This document shows positions 1-8,929 of a DNA stretch of 32,835 nucleotides, piece after piece (the stretch's first letter is position 1; each line of letters begins with the position of its first letter). Made by a program: the position numbers and the translations under genes. Below the pieces are notes generated by a model. That model was not told the DNA's origin and did no database searches. It saw only the letters and a program-made list of their open reading frames with translations. Origin of the DNA: a bacterium (lineage in GTDB: Bacteria > Pseudomonadota > Gammaproteobacteria > Burkholderiales > Burkholderiaceae_C); NCBI GenBank assembly GCA_030824555.1, contig JAVBXK010000029.1:1-32835 (forward strand), in the 5' to 3' direction.

Positions 1-41
1 CCACCTGCGCGGCCCGCTGTGCCGCCTGAAAGGACACCCAC

Positions 42-911
42 ATGTTCACCACACTCATCTCGGCCCAACAACTCCAGCAATGCATGGCAGCCGGGCAACC
101 CCTGGTGGTTTTCGATTGCTCGTTCGAGCTGATGAACCCCGGTGCCGGGCCGCTGGCCTTCGAGCAGTGCCACATCGCTGGCGCACGCTACGCCAACCTG
201 GACACCGACCTGTCAGCCCACCACCCGGCCGACGGTGACGAAGCACCTGCTTCAGGCGGCCGCCACCCGCTGCCTGCGCGCAGCACGTTTGCCAAATGGG
301 TGGCCAGCCAGGGCGTGACCCCGCAAACCCAGGTGGTGGTGTACGACCGCAACGGGGCCAACTATTGCGGCCGCCTGTGGTGGATGCTGAAATGGTGCGG
401 CCACGAAGCGGTGGCCGCACTCGACGGCGGCCTGCAGGCCTGGCAGGCCATGGGTGGCGAAACCCGACAAGGCCCCGCCGACGTGGCACGCGCCACCGAA
501 TTTGCACTGGGCACACCATTGGTCAGGCTGGTGGACACTGCGACCGTCCTGGCCCATCTGGGCTCGTTCAGCCAGACTGTGCTGGATGCCCGTGGCGCCC
601 CCCGCTACCGTGGCGAGGTGGAACCGCTGGACCCCATTGCCGGACACATTCCGGGCGCGTTGAACCGGCCATTCACCGAGAACATCGGCCCCGATGGTTG
701 CTTCAAACCCGCAGCCGTGCTGCGCGACGAGCTGACCCGCGTGCTGGGCGACCGCGACCCCGCCACCGTGGTGCACCAGTGCGGCAGCGGCGTCAGCGCC
801 GTGCCCAACCTGCTGGCCATGGAAGTGGCCGGTCTGGGCCGCCAGGCACTGTATGCAGGCAGCTGGAGCGAGTGGAGCAACACGCCCGGCGTGCCGGTTG
901 AGAGGGGTTGA
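42..911 (+). CDS. sseA: 3-mercaptopyruvate/thiosulfate sulfurtransferase (two-domain rhodanese)
   Basis: A 289-residue protein with two tandem rhodanese domains, an inactive N-terminal one (about 1-145) and a catalytic C-terminal one (about 160-285). Near residue 247 the sequence reads HQCGSGVSA. This is the SseA active-site loop, in which the cysteine carries the persulfide; the CGSGV form is typical of mercaptopyruvate sulfurtransferases, while thiosulfate enzymes usually have a CRxGx[RT] loop. No signal peptide is visible, so it should be cytoplasmic and move sulfur from 3-mercaptopyruvate or thiosulfate to a thiophilic acceptor. The start at 42 has a Shine-Dalgarno sequence (AAAGGA). A stop codon at 27-29 may be the end of an upstream gene whose body lies outside the window. 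The gene converges on the minus-strand DMT gene. Substrate preference is inferred from the loop only. Confidence 0.92.
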   Translation: MFTTLISAQQLQQCMAAGQPLVVFDCSFELMNPGAGPLAFEQCHIAGARYANLDTDLSAHHPADGDEAPASGGRHPLPARSTFAKWVASQGVTPQTQVVVYDRNGANYCGRLWWMLKWCGHEAVAALDGGLQAWQAMGGETRQGPADVARATEFALGTPLVRLVDTATVLAHLGSFSQTVLDARGAPRYRGEVEPLDPIAGHIPGALNRPFTENIGPDGCFKPAAVLRDELTRVLGDRDPATVVHQCGSGVSAVPNLLAMEVAGLGRQALYAGSWSEWSNTPGVPVERG

Positions 912-913
912 GA

Positions 914-950
914 CAAGCTGGGGGCCTTGCAGCAGGCCCTGTCCAGCTTG
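914..950. terminator. Strong hairpin between convergent genes, possible bidirectional terminator
   Basis: CAAGCTGG (914-921) pairs with CCAGCTTG (943-950), and inside it GGGCCT (922-927) pairs with AGGCCC (934-939) around a 6-nt loop, leaving a 3-nt bulge. This 14-bp stem lies between the sseA stop and the stop of the opposing DMT gene. Neither side has a T-tract, so it may be a weak or Rho-assisted terminator or an mRNA 3'-end stabiliser. Confidence 0.5.
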
Positions 951-968
951 CAGACAACACATCACGGC

Positions 969-2021
969 TCAATGTCGATGCGTGTGATGAATGTCCGGCA
1001 CGTGAGCGTGCGCATGTGCCGTCGGTTGATGCGCATGCACGTGACTGTGCGTTCCCGCCATCTTGGTCTGATGGACATGATCGTGGTGTCCATCTTCATG
1101 GCTGTGTGCATGCTCATGTTCGACGGCTTCGTGGGTGTGCTCATGGCCGTGTGATTCGGCCAGGTGCAACACCACGCCCATGAGCATGAGCAGCCCACCC
1201 AAAGCCAGGTAGGGCGACACCGACCGCTCACCCATTGCAAAGGCCACCAAAGCGCCGATGAACGGGGCAAATGCAAACACCGACCCCGTTCGGGCCGCGC
1301 CAAACGTGCGTTGGGCCAACAAATAGAAACGCAAGCTCAGGCCGTACCCACTGGCACCGATCACCAGCAACATGGCACAGGGCATCCAGTCAAGCCTCGT
1401 CTCCGAATTCAGCCATGCTACCGAGCCCGTGGCCAACAGCCCCAGCACCGATTTGGCCAGCACGACCTGACCGGGGTCTCTGTCAGCAACGCCGCGCGAC
1501 AAGGTGTTGTCAATGCCCCAGGCCACCGTGGCAGCCATCACCGCCAGCAAGCCCATGAGCTGAATGCCGCCTTGAAAACCTTGGTCCAGCACCAGGATCA
1601 CACCACCGGCCAACAGCGCACCCATGGCCATGACCACGCGCTTGTCCACGGTTTCACCATACAAACGCCACGCCAGCAGCGCGGTGAACACGGCTTCCAG
1701 CGTCAACATCAGCGAAGCCGACACGCCACTGGTGTGTTGCAAGCCCCAGGCCAACGCCACAGGGCCCACCACCGCGCCGAAGAACGCCATGGCGAGCAAC
1801 CGCGTGGCATCTGTTCGTTGCAGTTGCGCCTCCCGCTCTTTGGGCTTGCGCATGAATGCGGCAACCAGCGCAGCGCCGCCATACAACAGTGCAGCTGTGG
1901 TGAACGGCCCCACACCTTGTCCCCATTTCTGAACAAAGGGGGTGGAGAGGCCAAACAAGGCGGCTGCCAGCAATGCCAGCAAGCCGCCTTTCACCACGGG
2001 AGTCGACAACCCGTGGTTCAC
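969..2021 (-). CDS. EamA/DMT family permease with His-rich cytoplasmic or periplasmic tail
   Basis: A 350-residue inner-membrane protein with about ten hydrophobic segments in the first 285 residues, arranged as two EamA repeats as in drug/metabolite transporters. The last 60 or so residues are extraordinary: about 23 histidines interspersed with Glu, Asp and Ala, the look of a Zn/Ni/Co/Cu-binding tail. The start is a GTG at 2021, preceded by GGGGAATAA. That Shine-Dalgarno overlaps the stop of the small ORF at 2025-2258, only 3 nt away, which implies translational coupling. A ZIP transporter is encoded just upstream on the same strand, so a divalent-metal substrate or metal sensing by the tail is a reasonable inference. 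Ordinary DMT members export amino acids or metabolites and lack this tail, so the substrate is unknown. Confidence 0.85.
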   Translation of the reverse strand: MNHGLSTPVVKGGLLALLAAALFGLSTPFVQKWGQGVGPFTTAALLYGGAALVAAFMRKPKEREAQLQRTDATRLLAMAFFGAVVGPVALAWGLQHTSGVSASLMLTLEAVFTALLAWRLYGETVDKRVVMAMGALLAGGVILVLDQGFQGGIQLMGLLAVMAATVAWGIDNTLSRGVADRDPGQVVLAKSVLGLLATGSVAWLNSETRLDWMPCAMLLVIGASGYGLSLRFYLLAQRTFGAARTGSVFAFAPFIGALVAFAMGERSVSPYLALGGLLMLMGVVLHLAESHGHEHTHEAVEHEHAHSHEDGHHDHVHQTKMAGTHSHVHAHQPTAHAHAHVPDIHHTHRH

Positions 2022-2024
2022 GGC

Positions 2025-2364
2025 TTATTCCCCAGTGAAGTTGGCAGCAATGAAGTTGCCGCCGTGAGAGAAGAAGATGAACAGCGTTTGCTTGGTTTTG
2101 TCAGCTGCGGCGGGGTTGCTGTAACGCACATTCCACCCCTTGCCCTTCTTGCCGTCGACCCAATCAGGGGTTCCTTGTATGGCAGGTGCCCAGGACGCAT
2201 CGAGCTTGTCGTCTTTCCCCAAAGCGTTGCGACGTTGCCCGGTGCATTCTTTGACCACCCTTTCGGTCGGGGCTTTGTTACCTTGGAAGTGACAGCTGCC
2301 GCCATGGCCTGGGATACAAAAACAGGGTTGAAACGGAAGCGGAGACAGCCATCGGTGTATTCAT
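2025..2364 (-). pseudogene. Small protein gene with disrupted N-terminus (intact ORF only 2025-2258)
   Basis: The interval between the ZIP and DMT genes holds a 77-codon reading frame opening at a GTG (2258) and ending 3 nt before the DMT start. The protein looks real: charged N-terminal half with one Cys (KECTGQ), a GKKGKGW stretch, and a hydrophobic end LFIFFSHGGNFIAANF. The frame continues upstream of the GTG (QGNKAPTER) without an ATG and hits a stop at 2361. An ATG at 2364 in another frame, 12 nt after the ZIP stop codon, begins a short signal-like peptide but stops at 2278-2280. I infer that an exported small protein has lost its proper N-terminus through an indel, or that a non-ATG start is used. 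I do not recognise a family. Tight spacing to both neighbours suggests it was once a working operon member. Confidence 0.45.
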
Positions 2365-2376
2365 GAGCGCGCCCAC

Positions 2377-3192
2377 TCAATGCCCGTGAGCCAACCCGCT
2401 GACCGTGACCACCAGCACCACACCGGCCAGTAGCCACCCCAGTTGGGCCAGGGTGTCGGCCAGGTTCAGGCGCTTTTGCAGCTGCGGAATCAGGTCGGCC
2501 AGCGCCACGTACACGAAACTGCTGGATGCCACCACCAGAAAGAAGGGCAGCCATTCGTCCAGCTGCCGCACCAGGAAGTAGCCCACCAGCCCACCCAGCG
2601 CCGTCACGGTGCCTGCCAGTGACACCTTGACCAACGCGGCACGTTGCGTGCCCGTGGTTACGCGCAGCACCACCAGGTCGCCCATGTGGTGGGGCACCTC
2701 GTGCGCCAGCACCGCGAGCGACGTGACCAGCCCCAGCTTCACATCGGCCATGAAGGCCGAGGCAATCAGGATGCCATCGCCAAACGCATGCACGCTGTCG
2801 CCCGCCAGCACCGACCAGCCACCGGCCACCTTGGCCTCGCTGCCCGCAACCGGTGCCGGGTGAGCATGCCCGCCATGGCTGTGGTGAGCGTGTGCGTCGT
2901 GTGCGTGCTCATGGTGGTGTTCGTGCCCGTGGTGGTACAGCTCGACCTTGTCGAGCAGAAAGAAAAACACCACGCCGCCCAGGAACACCGCAAACAGATC
3001 GTGCGCACCGGCCGCTGACTCGAAAGCCTCAGGCATCAGGTGCATGAAAGCCGTGGACAGCAACGCGCCTGCCGCCAGACTGAGCATGTGCGAGGTGTAA
3101 CGCGACAGCACCCCCAGGCTCAACGCAGCCGCCACCCACACACTGCCCACACCAGCCGCCACGGTACCCAGCACGATCAACAACAAAGTCAT
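2377..3192 (-). CDS. ZIP family divalent metal transporter
   Basis: A 271-residue polytopic membrane protein of the ZIP (ZRT/IRT-like) family. It has three hydrophobic segments, then a histidine-rich loop (about residues 105-138, with many HxH and HH repeats), then the metal-site helices. TM4 contains HAFGDG, where most ZIPs have HNxxDG, and TM5 contains HEVPHHMGD, the classic HExPHxxGD motif whose His and Glu coordinate the metal. Segments near 195-215, 220-240 and 250-268 complete about eight helices. ZIP proteins import Zn2+ or other divalent cations into the cytoplasm, and the His loop is a likely metal sensor or sink. It is the first gene of a group read leftward with a small disrupted ORF and the His-tailed DMT permease. 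Its upstream region carries one copy of the 30-bp repeat. Confidence 0.92.
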   Translation of the reverse strand: MTLLLIVLGTVAAGVGSVWVAAALSLGVLSRYTSHMLSLAAGALLSTAFMHLMPEAFESAAGAHDLFAVFLGGVVFFFLLDKVELYHHGHEHHHEHAHDAHAHHSHGGHAHPAPVAGSEAKVAGGWSVLAGDSVHAFGDGILIASAFMADVKLGLVTSLAVLAHEVPHHMGDLVVLRVTTGTQRAALVKVSLAGTVTALGGLVGYFLVRQLDEWLPFFLVVASSSFVYVALADLIPQLQKRLNLADTLAQLGWLLAGVVLVVTVSGLAHGH

Positions 3193-3220
3193 AGCTAACT
3201 ATTCAATACCAAAAAGCGGT
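3191..3220 (+). repeat. 30-bp interspersed element, copy 1 (divergent)
   Basis: ATAGCTA (3191-3197), 16 nt, AAGCGGT (3214-3220). The box spacing is identical to the four other copies, and its AT-rich flank runs to about 3236. It begins at the last base of the ZIP start codon triplet (3190-3192), so it forms the 5' leader of the ZIP mRNA or its promoter. Two mismatches to the best copy make it the most degenerate intergenic one. Confidence 0.55.
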
Positions 3221-3270
3221 AATGGCCAATAAAACATACAAACTTCACATCAGCGATTCTGTCAGGTGAG

Positions 3271-3293
3271 TGCGATCGAGCACTCGCATCGCA
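3271..3293. other. Hairpin in the ZIP/hydrolase intergenic region
   Basis: TGCGATCGA (3271-3279) can pair with TCG, a bulged C, and ATCGCA (3284-3293) around a GCAC loop, a 9-bp stem. An alternative pairing GAGTGC/GCACTC (3268-3285) overlaps it. It lies about 57 nt beyond the stop of the hydrolase gene on the minus strand. There is no T-tract, so a terminator role is uncertain, and an operator for the ZIP gene is equally possible. Confidence 0.35.
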
Positions 3294-3350
3294 CACGCAG
3301 ACCGGCGGGTGGTTCAGAAGTCAGTATGCACCACCCGCTTCTGGCAACGG

Positions 3351-4247
3351 TCAGGCCACGCCGTGGGTTTTGAACCATGCCAACGCCTGCTGCCAGCCGT
3401 CTTCGGCAGGCGCTTTGCGGAAGCTGGGGCGGTAGTCGGCATGGAACGCATGCGGTGCCTCGCGGTACAGCACAAACTTCGAACGCTTGGCTGCCGCTGA
3501 GCCCGTGACCAGCGCCTCCTGCATGGCCGCCACCGTGTTGACAGGAATGCCCGCATCGGCCCCACCATACAGCCCCAGCACCGGCCCGTTGAGGCTGGCC
3601 ACGACATCGACCGGATGTTTGGGCGTGACCGGCGATGCCTGCCCCACCAGGCGGCCGTACCAGGCCACGGCGGCCTTCACGCGCTGGCTGTGCGCCGCAT
3701 ACAGCCAGGCCTGGCGGCCACCCCAGCAAAACCCGGTCACGCCCACTTTGTTCAGGTCGCCGCCGTTGGCACCGGCCCAGGCCAGCGCCGCATCGAGATC
3801 ACCCATGACCTGCGCATCGGGTACCTTGGCAATGACTTCTGACATCAGTTTGGCGATTTCGGCGTAACCCTGTGCATCGCCCTGGCGCACGAACAACTCA
3901 GGCGCAATGGCCAGGTAACCGGCCTTGGCCAGGCGGCGAGCGGTGTCGGCAATGTACTCGTGCACCCCGAAAATCTCTGACAGCACCAGCACCACAGGTA
4001 AACCCGTTTTCCCGGCGGGTGCCGCGCGGTAGGCTGGCAGCTTGAAGCCGTTGACGTCGATGGTGATTTCACCGGCAGTCAACCCTTCGGCTGACGTTTT
4101 GATGGCCGTCTGCGCCATGATGGGCGACACCGACGCGGCATATCCCACGCCCAGTGCGGCTTTCAGTGCCGTACGCCGCGTGGGGCCGTCTGCGGTCGAG
4201 TGGCCAGGTACCAGTGCATGCAGGTCGGTTTCAAGCTGAGGATTCAT
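3351..4247 (-). CDS. Tat-exported dienelactone hydrolase family protein
   Basis: Starting from the ATG at 4247 (Shine-Dalgarno GGAGA 8 nt upstream), this encodes 298 residues. The N-terminus carries a twin-arginine signal (TRRTALK followed by a hydrophobic stretch ending near PIMAQ). The mature part is an alpha/beta hydrolase of the dienelactone hydrolase type. The nucleophile cysteine sits in GFCWGG, the acid in YGGADAGIP, and the histidine in APHAFHADY. A Cys nucleophile rather than Ser distinguishes the DLH family. Family members hydrolyse lactones or esters; exported, Tat-dependent forms are common in Burkholderiales but their substrates are generally not known. It is flanked by the ZIP gene (downstream) and a GGDEF regulator ending at 4371 on the same strand, and no functional link is evident. 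A longer in-frame extension to 4334 lacks a ribosome-binding site. Confidence 0.9.
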   Translation of the reverse strand: MNPQLETDLHALVPGHSTADGPTRRTALKAALGVGYAASVSPIMAQTAIKTSAEGLTAGEITIDVNGFKLPAYRAAPAGKTGLPVVLVLSEIFGVHEYIADTARRLAKAGYLAIAPELFVRQGDAQGYAEIAKLMSEVIAKVPDAQVMGDLDAALAWAGANGGDLNKVGVTGFCWGGRQAWLYAAHSQRVKAAVAWYGRLVGQASPVTPKHPVDVVASLNGPVLGLYGGADAGIPVNTVAAMQEALVTGSAAAKRSKFVLYREAPHAFHADYRPSFRKAPAEDGWQQALAWFKTHGVA

Positions 4248-4370
4248 GGGTGTTTCTCCAGTCATTCGAGGTATGGGGGAGCGAGGCAGGCCACAAACGG
4301 CCACTCGCATGGTACCGACTGCTTGCAAACCCATGCAGGGCCACGGGTTGGCCCACCGTGACGCGCTGAA

Positions 4371-5303
4371 TCAGGCCGCCACGCTGGTGGACGGGTCGGT
4401 GGCAGGCGACCACACCGAGTGGTTGCGCCCGCTGGCTTTGGCTTCGTAGAGGTAACGGTCGGCCTCGTCGAACAGGTTGGCATCGACTTCGGCACCATGG
4501 GGTACCTGCGTGGCACCGCCCAGGCTGACGGTCAACCACGGCCCCGCATCGGATTCGGGGTAAGGAATGCGCTCGTTCTCGACGGCCAGCCTGATTTTCT
4601 CTGCCACCTGCCAACCGCTGGCGGCATCGATGTCGGGCAACACCACGACGAATTCTTCACCCCCGAAACGGGCCACGAAGTCGGCCGGGCGTTTCAACGC
4701 TGACTGGATGGCCGCAGCCACCCGTTTGAGCACGGCATCACCTGCTGCGTGACCATAGGTGTCGTTGTAACGTTTGAACAGGTCTACGTCGAGCATGATC
4801 AGCGACAGTGGCCGCTGGTTGCGCATGCAGCGACGCCATTCGCGCTCGTACACCTCGGTGAAGCGGCGGCGGTTGGGTATTTCGGTCAAGCTGTCGATCA
4901 GCGCCAGCTGCTCCAGCAGCCGCCGCTGGTGCACGGCTTGCAAATGGTTGCGCACCCGTGCGCGAACGATGGGCGGGTGAAAGGGCTTGGCCACGTAGTC
5001 GACCGCACCCAGGTCCAGCCCACGCTCTTCGTCGTCGGGCGTATCGAGGGCAGACACGAAAATCACCGGGATGTGCCGCGTGGCGTCAGCCGATTTGAGC
5101 GCCCGTATCACGGCCAAGCCGTCCATTTCGGGCATGAGCACGTCGAGCAGGATCAAATCGGGCAGGTGCGACTGGGCACGTTCCAGCGCCTGGACGCCGT
5201 TTTTGGCCAGGATGATCTGGTAGTCGTCTTGCAGCAATTCCGTCAGCAGCGTGCGGTTTTGCTTTTCATCATCGACGACCAATAACGTAAACGGTTTCTT
5301 CAC
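4371..5303 (-). CDS. Response regulator with diguanylate cyclase output (REC-GGEEF)
   Basis: 310 residues, cytoplasmic. An N-terminal receiver domain (about 5-120) has the acidic pair DD at 11-12, the phospho-acceptor Asp54 in LLDVLMPEMDG, and Lys107 in AKPF. The GGDEF domain (about 135-300) has the catalytic GGEEF at 214-218 and, five residues ahead of it, RPAD (205-208) in the exact place of the inhibitory I-site RxxD. The protein should therefore make c-di-GMP from two GTP, be activated by phosphorylation-driven dimerisation (as in PleD and WspR), and be feedback-inhibited by its product. Its start overlaps the stop of the hybrid kinase by 4 nt (ATGA), so it is translationally coupled and is the obvious phosphorelay end-point of that kinase. 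It is the last gene of the four-gene operon. Confidence 0.95.
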   Translation of the reverse strand: MKKPFTLLVVDDEKQNRTLLTELLQDDYQIILAKNGVQALERAQSHLPDLILLDVLMPEMDGLAVIRALKSADATRHIPVIFVSALDTPDDEERGLDLGAVDYVAKPFHPPIVRARVRNHLQAVHQRRLLEQLALIDSLTEIPNRRRFTEVYEREWRRCMRNQRPLSLIMLDVDLFKRYNDTYGHAAGDAVLKRVAAAIQSALKRPADFVARFGGEEFVVVLPDIDAASGWQVAEKIRLAVENERIPYPESDAGPWLTVSLGGATQVPHGAEVDANLFDEADRYLYEAKASGRNHSVWSPATDPSTSVAA

Positions 5304-8300
5304 TTTGGTTGCAGGGCAAGGGTCGCACGCAGACGGGCCACGACTGTCAGCGCTTCATCGTATTCGACATCGTCAATCAAGTCACGCAACAGGCCCAGGT
5401 CGTCCTGCAAGCGCGGATCGGTCAGCTGGCTGCGCAGGTTGCTCAACACACGGCCGGCAGACGCGTCGTCGGCCTTCAACAGAGCAGCCAGGTGTTCGAC
5501 CGATGCCAGTTGCGCCGCCACCGGCACAGCGGGTGCCATTGGCCCGTTTTCAGCAGACGGTGCCCACAGCACGGCCACACCGGCCACACTGGTGACCACG
5601 CGCCTCAGGGCGGCCACAAACGCCTGAAATTCTGCCGGTGCTGTCGCCCCTTGGGCGTAGCAATCTTCCAGCTGGCGGGCACATTGCGACAGCTCCATGG
5701 CACCGATGGTGGCCGCAGCCGATTTCATCGAATGCGCCAACCTGCGCGCCAGCGTGAAATCGCCGGTGGCGATCGCTTGTTCGATGTCGTCTGCGGTGGT
5801 GCCGAACTCTTGGTTGAACCCGCACAGGATCTGTCGGTACAAGGCGGGCCGGTTGAGGTGGTTGACCAGTCCACGCGCCACGTCGATGCCGTCCAGCGGT
5901 GCAATGGGGTCGTCTGCCTGCGGGTCAGCCTCGGCCTGAGGCACTTGCGACAGTCCGCCGGGGCCGTTCAGTTCGGGCTGCGCGGCACGCGGTGGTATCC
6001 ATCGCAGCAGCGCGGCGTACAGCACCTCTGGGTCGATGGGTTTGACCAGGTGCTCGTTCATCCCTGCTGCCAGGCTGCGCTCACGGTCACCGCTCATGGC
6101 GTGGGCGGTCATGGCCAGTATCGGCAGGTGGGCAAAACGGGGGTCTTTCCGCACGCGTTGCGTGGCGGCCAGGCCGTCCAGCACCGGCATCTGGATGTCC
6201 ATCAGGACCAGGTCGTAGGGGTTCTCGTTGATCTTCTCGACGGCCTGCTGACCATTGACCGCGATGTCAGCCCCCAACCCCACCTGGCGCAAGAAGGCGA
6301 GTGCCACGACGCGGTTCAGTTCCACATCGTCCACCAGCAAAATGCGGGCATGGCGGATCTGGCTGTAGTCGCGCTGTTGCGCGTGCTGCCGTTCGCGGTT
6401 GTCGCGGTGGGCTTGCGCCATGGTGGCGCCCAGCAAGGCTTCCAGCATGGCGTCATGGAGCGACGACTCGCTCACCGGTTTGGACAACACGCGCTGCAAC
6501 CCGGCGGCAGACAGCTTGTCCATCACTTTTTCATAGCTGCCAGCGGTGATCATCAGCACGGCGGGCACGCCGCCCAGTGCAGCGGCATTCTGGTTCATGC
6601 GCTGTGCGGTCTGTATGCCGTCCATGCCCGGCATCAGCCAGTCCAGCAACACCAGTTGGTAGGGGTCACCATTGGCTGCTGCTTGCGCCAGCCGGGCCAG
6701 GCCCTCCTCGCCGCTGGCACAGGTGTCTGCACGCATGCCAAAGTGCACCAGCATGCTGGCGAAAACGGTGCGTGCGCTGTGGTTGTCGTCAATGACCAGC
6801 ACTCGCCGCCCTTCCAAGTGGTGCGAATGCGTCTGGGCCGGGCTCCGCTCACGGCCCATAGCCAGCCTCACTGAAAACTGGAAGCGGCTGCCTTCGCCCA
6901 CGACAGAGCTGACCTCGATGCGCCCGCCCATCAGCTCGGCCAGCTGCCGACAAATGGCCAAGCCCAAGCCACTGCCACCGAAACGCCGGGTGATGGAGCC
7001 ATCCACCTGGGTGAACGGGCTGAACAGGTCGGGCAGCCGATCGGCCGGGATGCCCATGCCCGTGTCGGACACACTGAACACCAGTTGAACCGTGCCGGGT
7101 GCGGCTGACTCGGCACGGTTTTCGGACAGTGCAACGCCCACGTGCAACACGATTTCGCCGTTGTCGGTGAACTTGACGGCATTGTTGGCCAGGTTGGTCA
7201 GCACCTGGCTCAGCCGCAGCGGGTCGCCCAACAGGTGGCGGGGCACGTCTTCGTCGACCAGCAACAGCAGCTCCAGCCCTTTTTCCTGCGCCTTGAGCGC
7301 CACCAGATTGGCCACGTTGTGCAGCACCTGGTTCAGCTCGAACGGGATCGATTCGAGTGCCAGCTTGCCCGCCTCGATGCGCGAATAGTCCAGCACGTCG
7401 TTGATCAGCCCCAGCAGCGCCTCGGACGACAGCAGCACTTTTTCCTGGTAGTCGCGTTGTTGGGCATCGAGCCGGGTTTTCAGCAGCAATTTGCCCAACC
7501 CGATGATGGCGTTCATGGGCGTGCGGATTTCGTGGCTCATGCGGGCCAGGAAATCGGACTTGGCGCGGTTGGCCTGGTTGGCCTCGTCTGTGGCACGGGT
7601 GAGTTGCAGCGTGCGACGCAGCACCAACGACTCCAGGTCTTGCCGGTATTGGGCCAGCTCGGCATCGCGGGCTTGCAGGGCATCGACCATGGCGTTGAAG
7701 CTGTGCCCGAGACTGGCCACCTCATCGACACCCGGAGATTGAAAACGCTCTTTCATGCCTGCATCGACCGAAGCGCGCGCCATCAGATTGCTCAGGTCTT
7801 CCACGGGTGCAGACAACTTGCGCACGAACCGTCCCACCAACCACAGCGAAAAGCCCAGCGCAGCCATCAGGATCAGGGCGTTTTCAAGCACGGTGCGATG
7901 CAGTGCCGCCAGCATCACGTCCAGTGATGCGGTCAGTTCAACCAAGGCCAGCGCATCGGCCGTACCGGGCACGGGTGCCCACACGGTCATGCGGCCATCG
8001 GCCACGTACACCTGGCCCAGGGTGGTCTGCGGCCAGCTGGGCAAGTCTTCAGCACCCAATGTGCGACTGCGGTACTGCGCAAACACCTGGCCATCACCCA
8101 CCAGCAACCGTGCACGGAGGATGGTCGGGTTGCTTTGCACCGCAGCCAGCAAACGCGTGGCCTCGGCCTTGTCCTCGAAAGCCAGCGCAGCCTGGCTGTT
8201 CGTGGCCACCAGACGGGCCTGCGCCAGCAGCGACTCTTTCCATTCGTTGCGTATCAGGCGTTGTTGCTGGAACACGCTCAGTGCAAAAAACAGCACGGCC

Positions 8301-8389
8301 GCCAACAGCAAGGTGGTGGTGGTCAGCTGCACCAGCCTGCCACGGATGCTGCGTGGCTGAAAGCGTCTCAACCAGGGGGGCAGCATCAT
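5300..8389 (-). CDS. CHASE8 hybrid sensor histidine kinase (HisKA-HATPase-REC-REC-Hpt)
   Basis: 1029 residues. A first membrane helix (about 22-41) is followed by a periplasmic region of about 125 residues whose pattern ([12 protein letters not shown], then [17 protein letters not shown]) fits the CHASE8 domain. Then come a second helix (about 167-188), a HAMP linker, and a HisKA domain with His286 in RMSHEIRTP. The ATPase boxes are [17 protein letters not shown] and GGSGLGLAI. Receiver 1 has Asp583 in [11 protein letters not shown], receiver 2 has Asp731 in [11 protein letters not shown], and a C-terminal Hpt domain has His886 in RRLAHSMKS. The likely phosphate path is His286 to a receiver, to His886, to Asp54 of the downstream diguanylate cyclase. 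CHASE8 is the domain contacted by YfiR in the YfiBNR system, and a YfiR-like gene overlaps the start here by 4 nt, so ligand control by that protein is a strong inference. Confidence 0.95.
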   Translation of the reverse strand: MMLPPWLRRFQPRSIRGRLVQLTTTTLLLAAVLFFALSVFQQQRLIRNEWKESLLAQARLVATNSQAALAFEDKAEATRLLAAVQSNPTILRARLLVGDGQVFAQYRSRTLGAEDLPSWPQTTLGQVYVADGRMTVWAPVPGTADALALVELTASLDVMLAALHRTVLENALILMAALGFSLWLVGRFVRKLSAPVEDLSNLMARASVDAGMKERFQSPGVDEVASLGHSFNAMVDALQARDAELAQYRQDLESLVLRRTLQLTRATDEANQANRAKSDFLARMSHEIRTPMNAIIGLGKLLLKTRLDAQQRDYQEKVLLSSEALLGLINDVLDYSRIEAGKLALESIPFELNQVLHNVANLVALKAQEKGLELLLLVDEDVPRHLLGDPLRLSQVLTNLANNAVKFTDNGEIVLHVGVALSENRAESAAPGTVQLVFSVSDTGMGIPADRLPDLFSPFTQVDGSITRRFGGSGLGLAICRQLAELMGGRIEVSSVVGEGSRFQFSVRLAMGRERSPAQTHSHHLEGRRVLVIDDNHSARTVFASMLVHFGMRADTCASGEEGLARLAQAAANGDPYQLVLLDWLMPGMDGIQTAQRMNQNAAALGGVPAVLMITAGSYEKVMDKLSAAGLQRVLSKPVSESSLHDAMLEALLGATMAQAHRDNRERQHAQQRDYSQIRHARILLVDDVELNRVVALAFLRQVGLGADIAVNGQQAVEKINENPYDLVLMDIQMPVLDGLAATQRVRKDPRFAHLPILAMTAHAMSGDRERSLAAGMNEHLVKPIDPEVLYAALLRWIPPRAAQPELNGPGGLSQVPQAEADPQADDPIAPLDGIDVARGLVNHLNRPALYRQILCGFNQEFGTTADDIEQAIATGDFTLARRLAHSMKSAAATIGAMELSQCARQLEDCYAQGATAPAEFQAFVAALRRVVTSVAGVAVLWAPSAENGPMAPAVPVAAQLASVEHLAALLKADDASAGRVLSNLRSQLTDPRLQDDLGLLRDLIDDVEYDEALTVVARLRATLALQPK

Positions 8390-8922
8390 GGCTCCACCAC
8401 TTTCGCCAGTCGCAACAACTGGGCGTTGAACTCGATGTTCTGCGTGCGTGCCGCCTTGCGGTTGATGAGGATGCTGACCGGGGACCCCTGCCCCCCCATA
8501 GCCAGCTCGACCATGCCCCCTGCTTGGGCAAAACCAGGCACGTCCGACACCGACACCGCAGGCATGGCTGCCAGCCGCTTCACCAGCTGGTCGATCGGAC
8601 CCGATTCAGCCTGCGCAATGAACACGAAATCGCACCGCGCCGCGTCATTGACCGATGCCAGCCGGGCAAAGGCCACCGGACGGCCATCGATGCTGGCTTG
8701 CGCCAGCTTTTCGAATGGCGAGGCAAACGCCGCCCCACCCAGCAGGCACACCGCAAGCGGCCGGTCACGCGCTTCGTCCGCGCGGTAAACAAACAGCGGC
8801 AGCTTGAAAAACAGCGCCGACTTGAGTGCATGCTCCGACACTGGTGCACTTTGTGCCCACCCGGACAGGTGGGGCAACGCCACCCAGACCAGCGGCAGCC
8901 AAAACATCGCCCAACGCCTCAT
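8386..8922 (-). CDS. YfiR/DUF4154 family periplasmic protein
   Basis: 178 residues from the ATG at 8922. A signal peptide (MRRWAMFWLPLVWVALPH to about residue 26, SGWAQ) precedes a mature domain of the YfiR/DUF4154 type. Its features are the early VSEHALKSALFFKLPLFVYR segment, the central AVCLLGG strand, CDFVFIAQ, and a late SPVSILINRKAARTQNIEFNAQLLR segment resembling the conserved YfiR ending. In Pseudomonas, YfiR is a periplasmic inhibitor of the CHASE8 cyclase YfiN. Here the gene lies 7 nt after the TonB receptor stop and overlaps the CHASE8 hybrid kinase start by 4 nt, so the protein probably gates that kinase. A longer in-frame extension to 9093 runs through the receptor gene and is not credible. 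Confidence 0.85.
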   Translation of the reverse strand: MRRWAMFWLPLVWVALPHLSGWAQSAPVSEHALKSALFFKLPLFVYRADEARDRPLAVCLLGGAAFASPFEKLAQASIDGRPVAFARLASVNDAARCDFVFIAQAESGPIDQLVKRLAAMPAVSVSDVPGFAQAGGMVELAMGGQGSPVSILINRKAARTQNIEFNAQLLRLAKVVEP

Positions 8923-8929
8923 GCCGCGA

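Noticed and set aside
1164-2366. 400-codon plus-strand frame opposite the DMT gene
   Set aside because: Rich in His/Gln/Arg from the reverse complement of the DMT gene, with no recognisable domain; it also overlaps the small disrupted ORF.
5309-6874. 521-codon plus-strand frame opposite the hybrid kinase
   Set aside because: Antisense shadow; the kinase frame holds all catalytic motifs.
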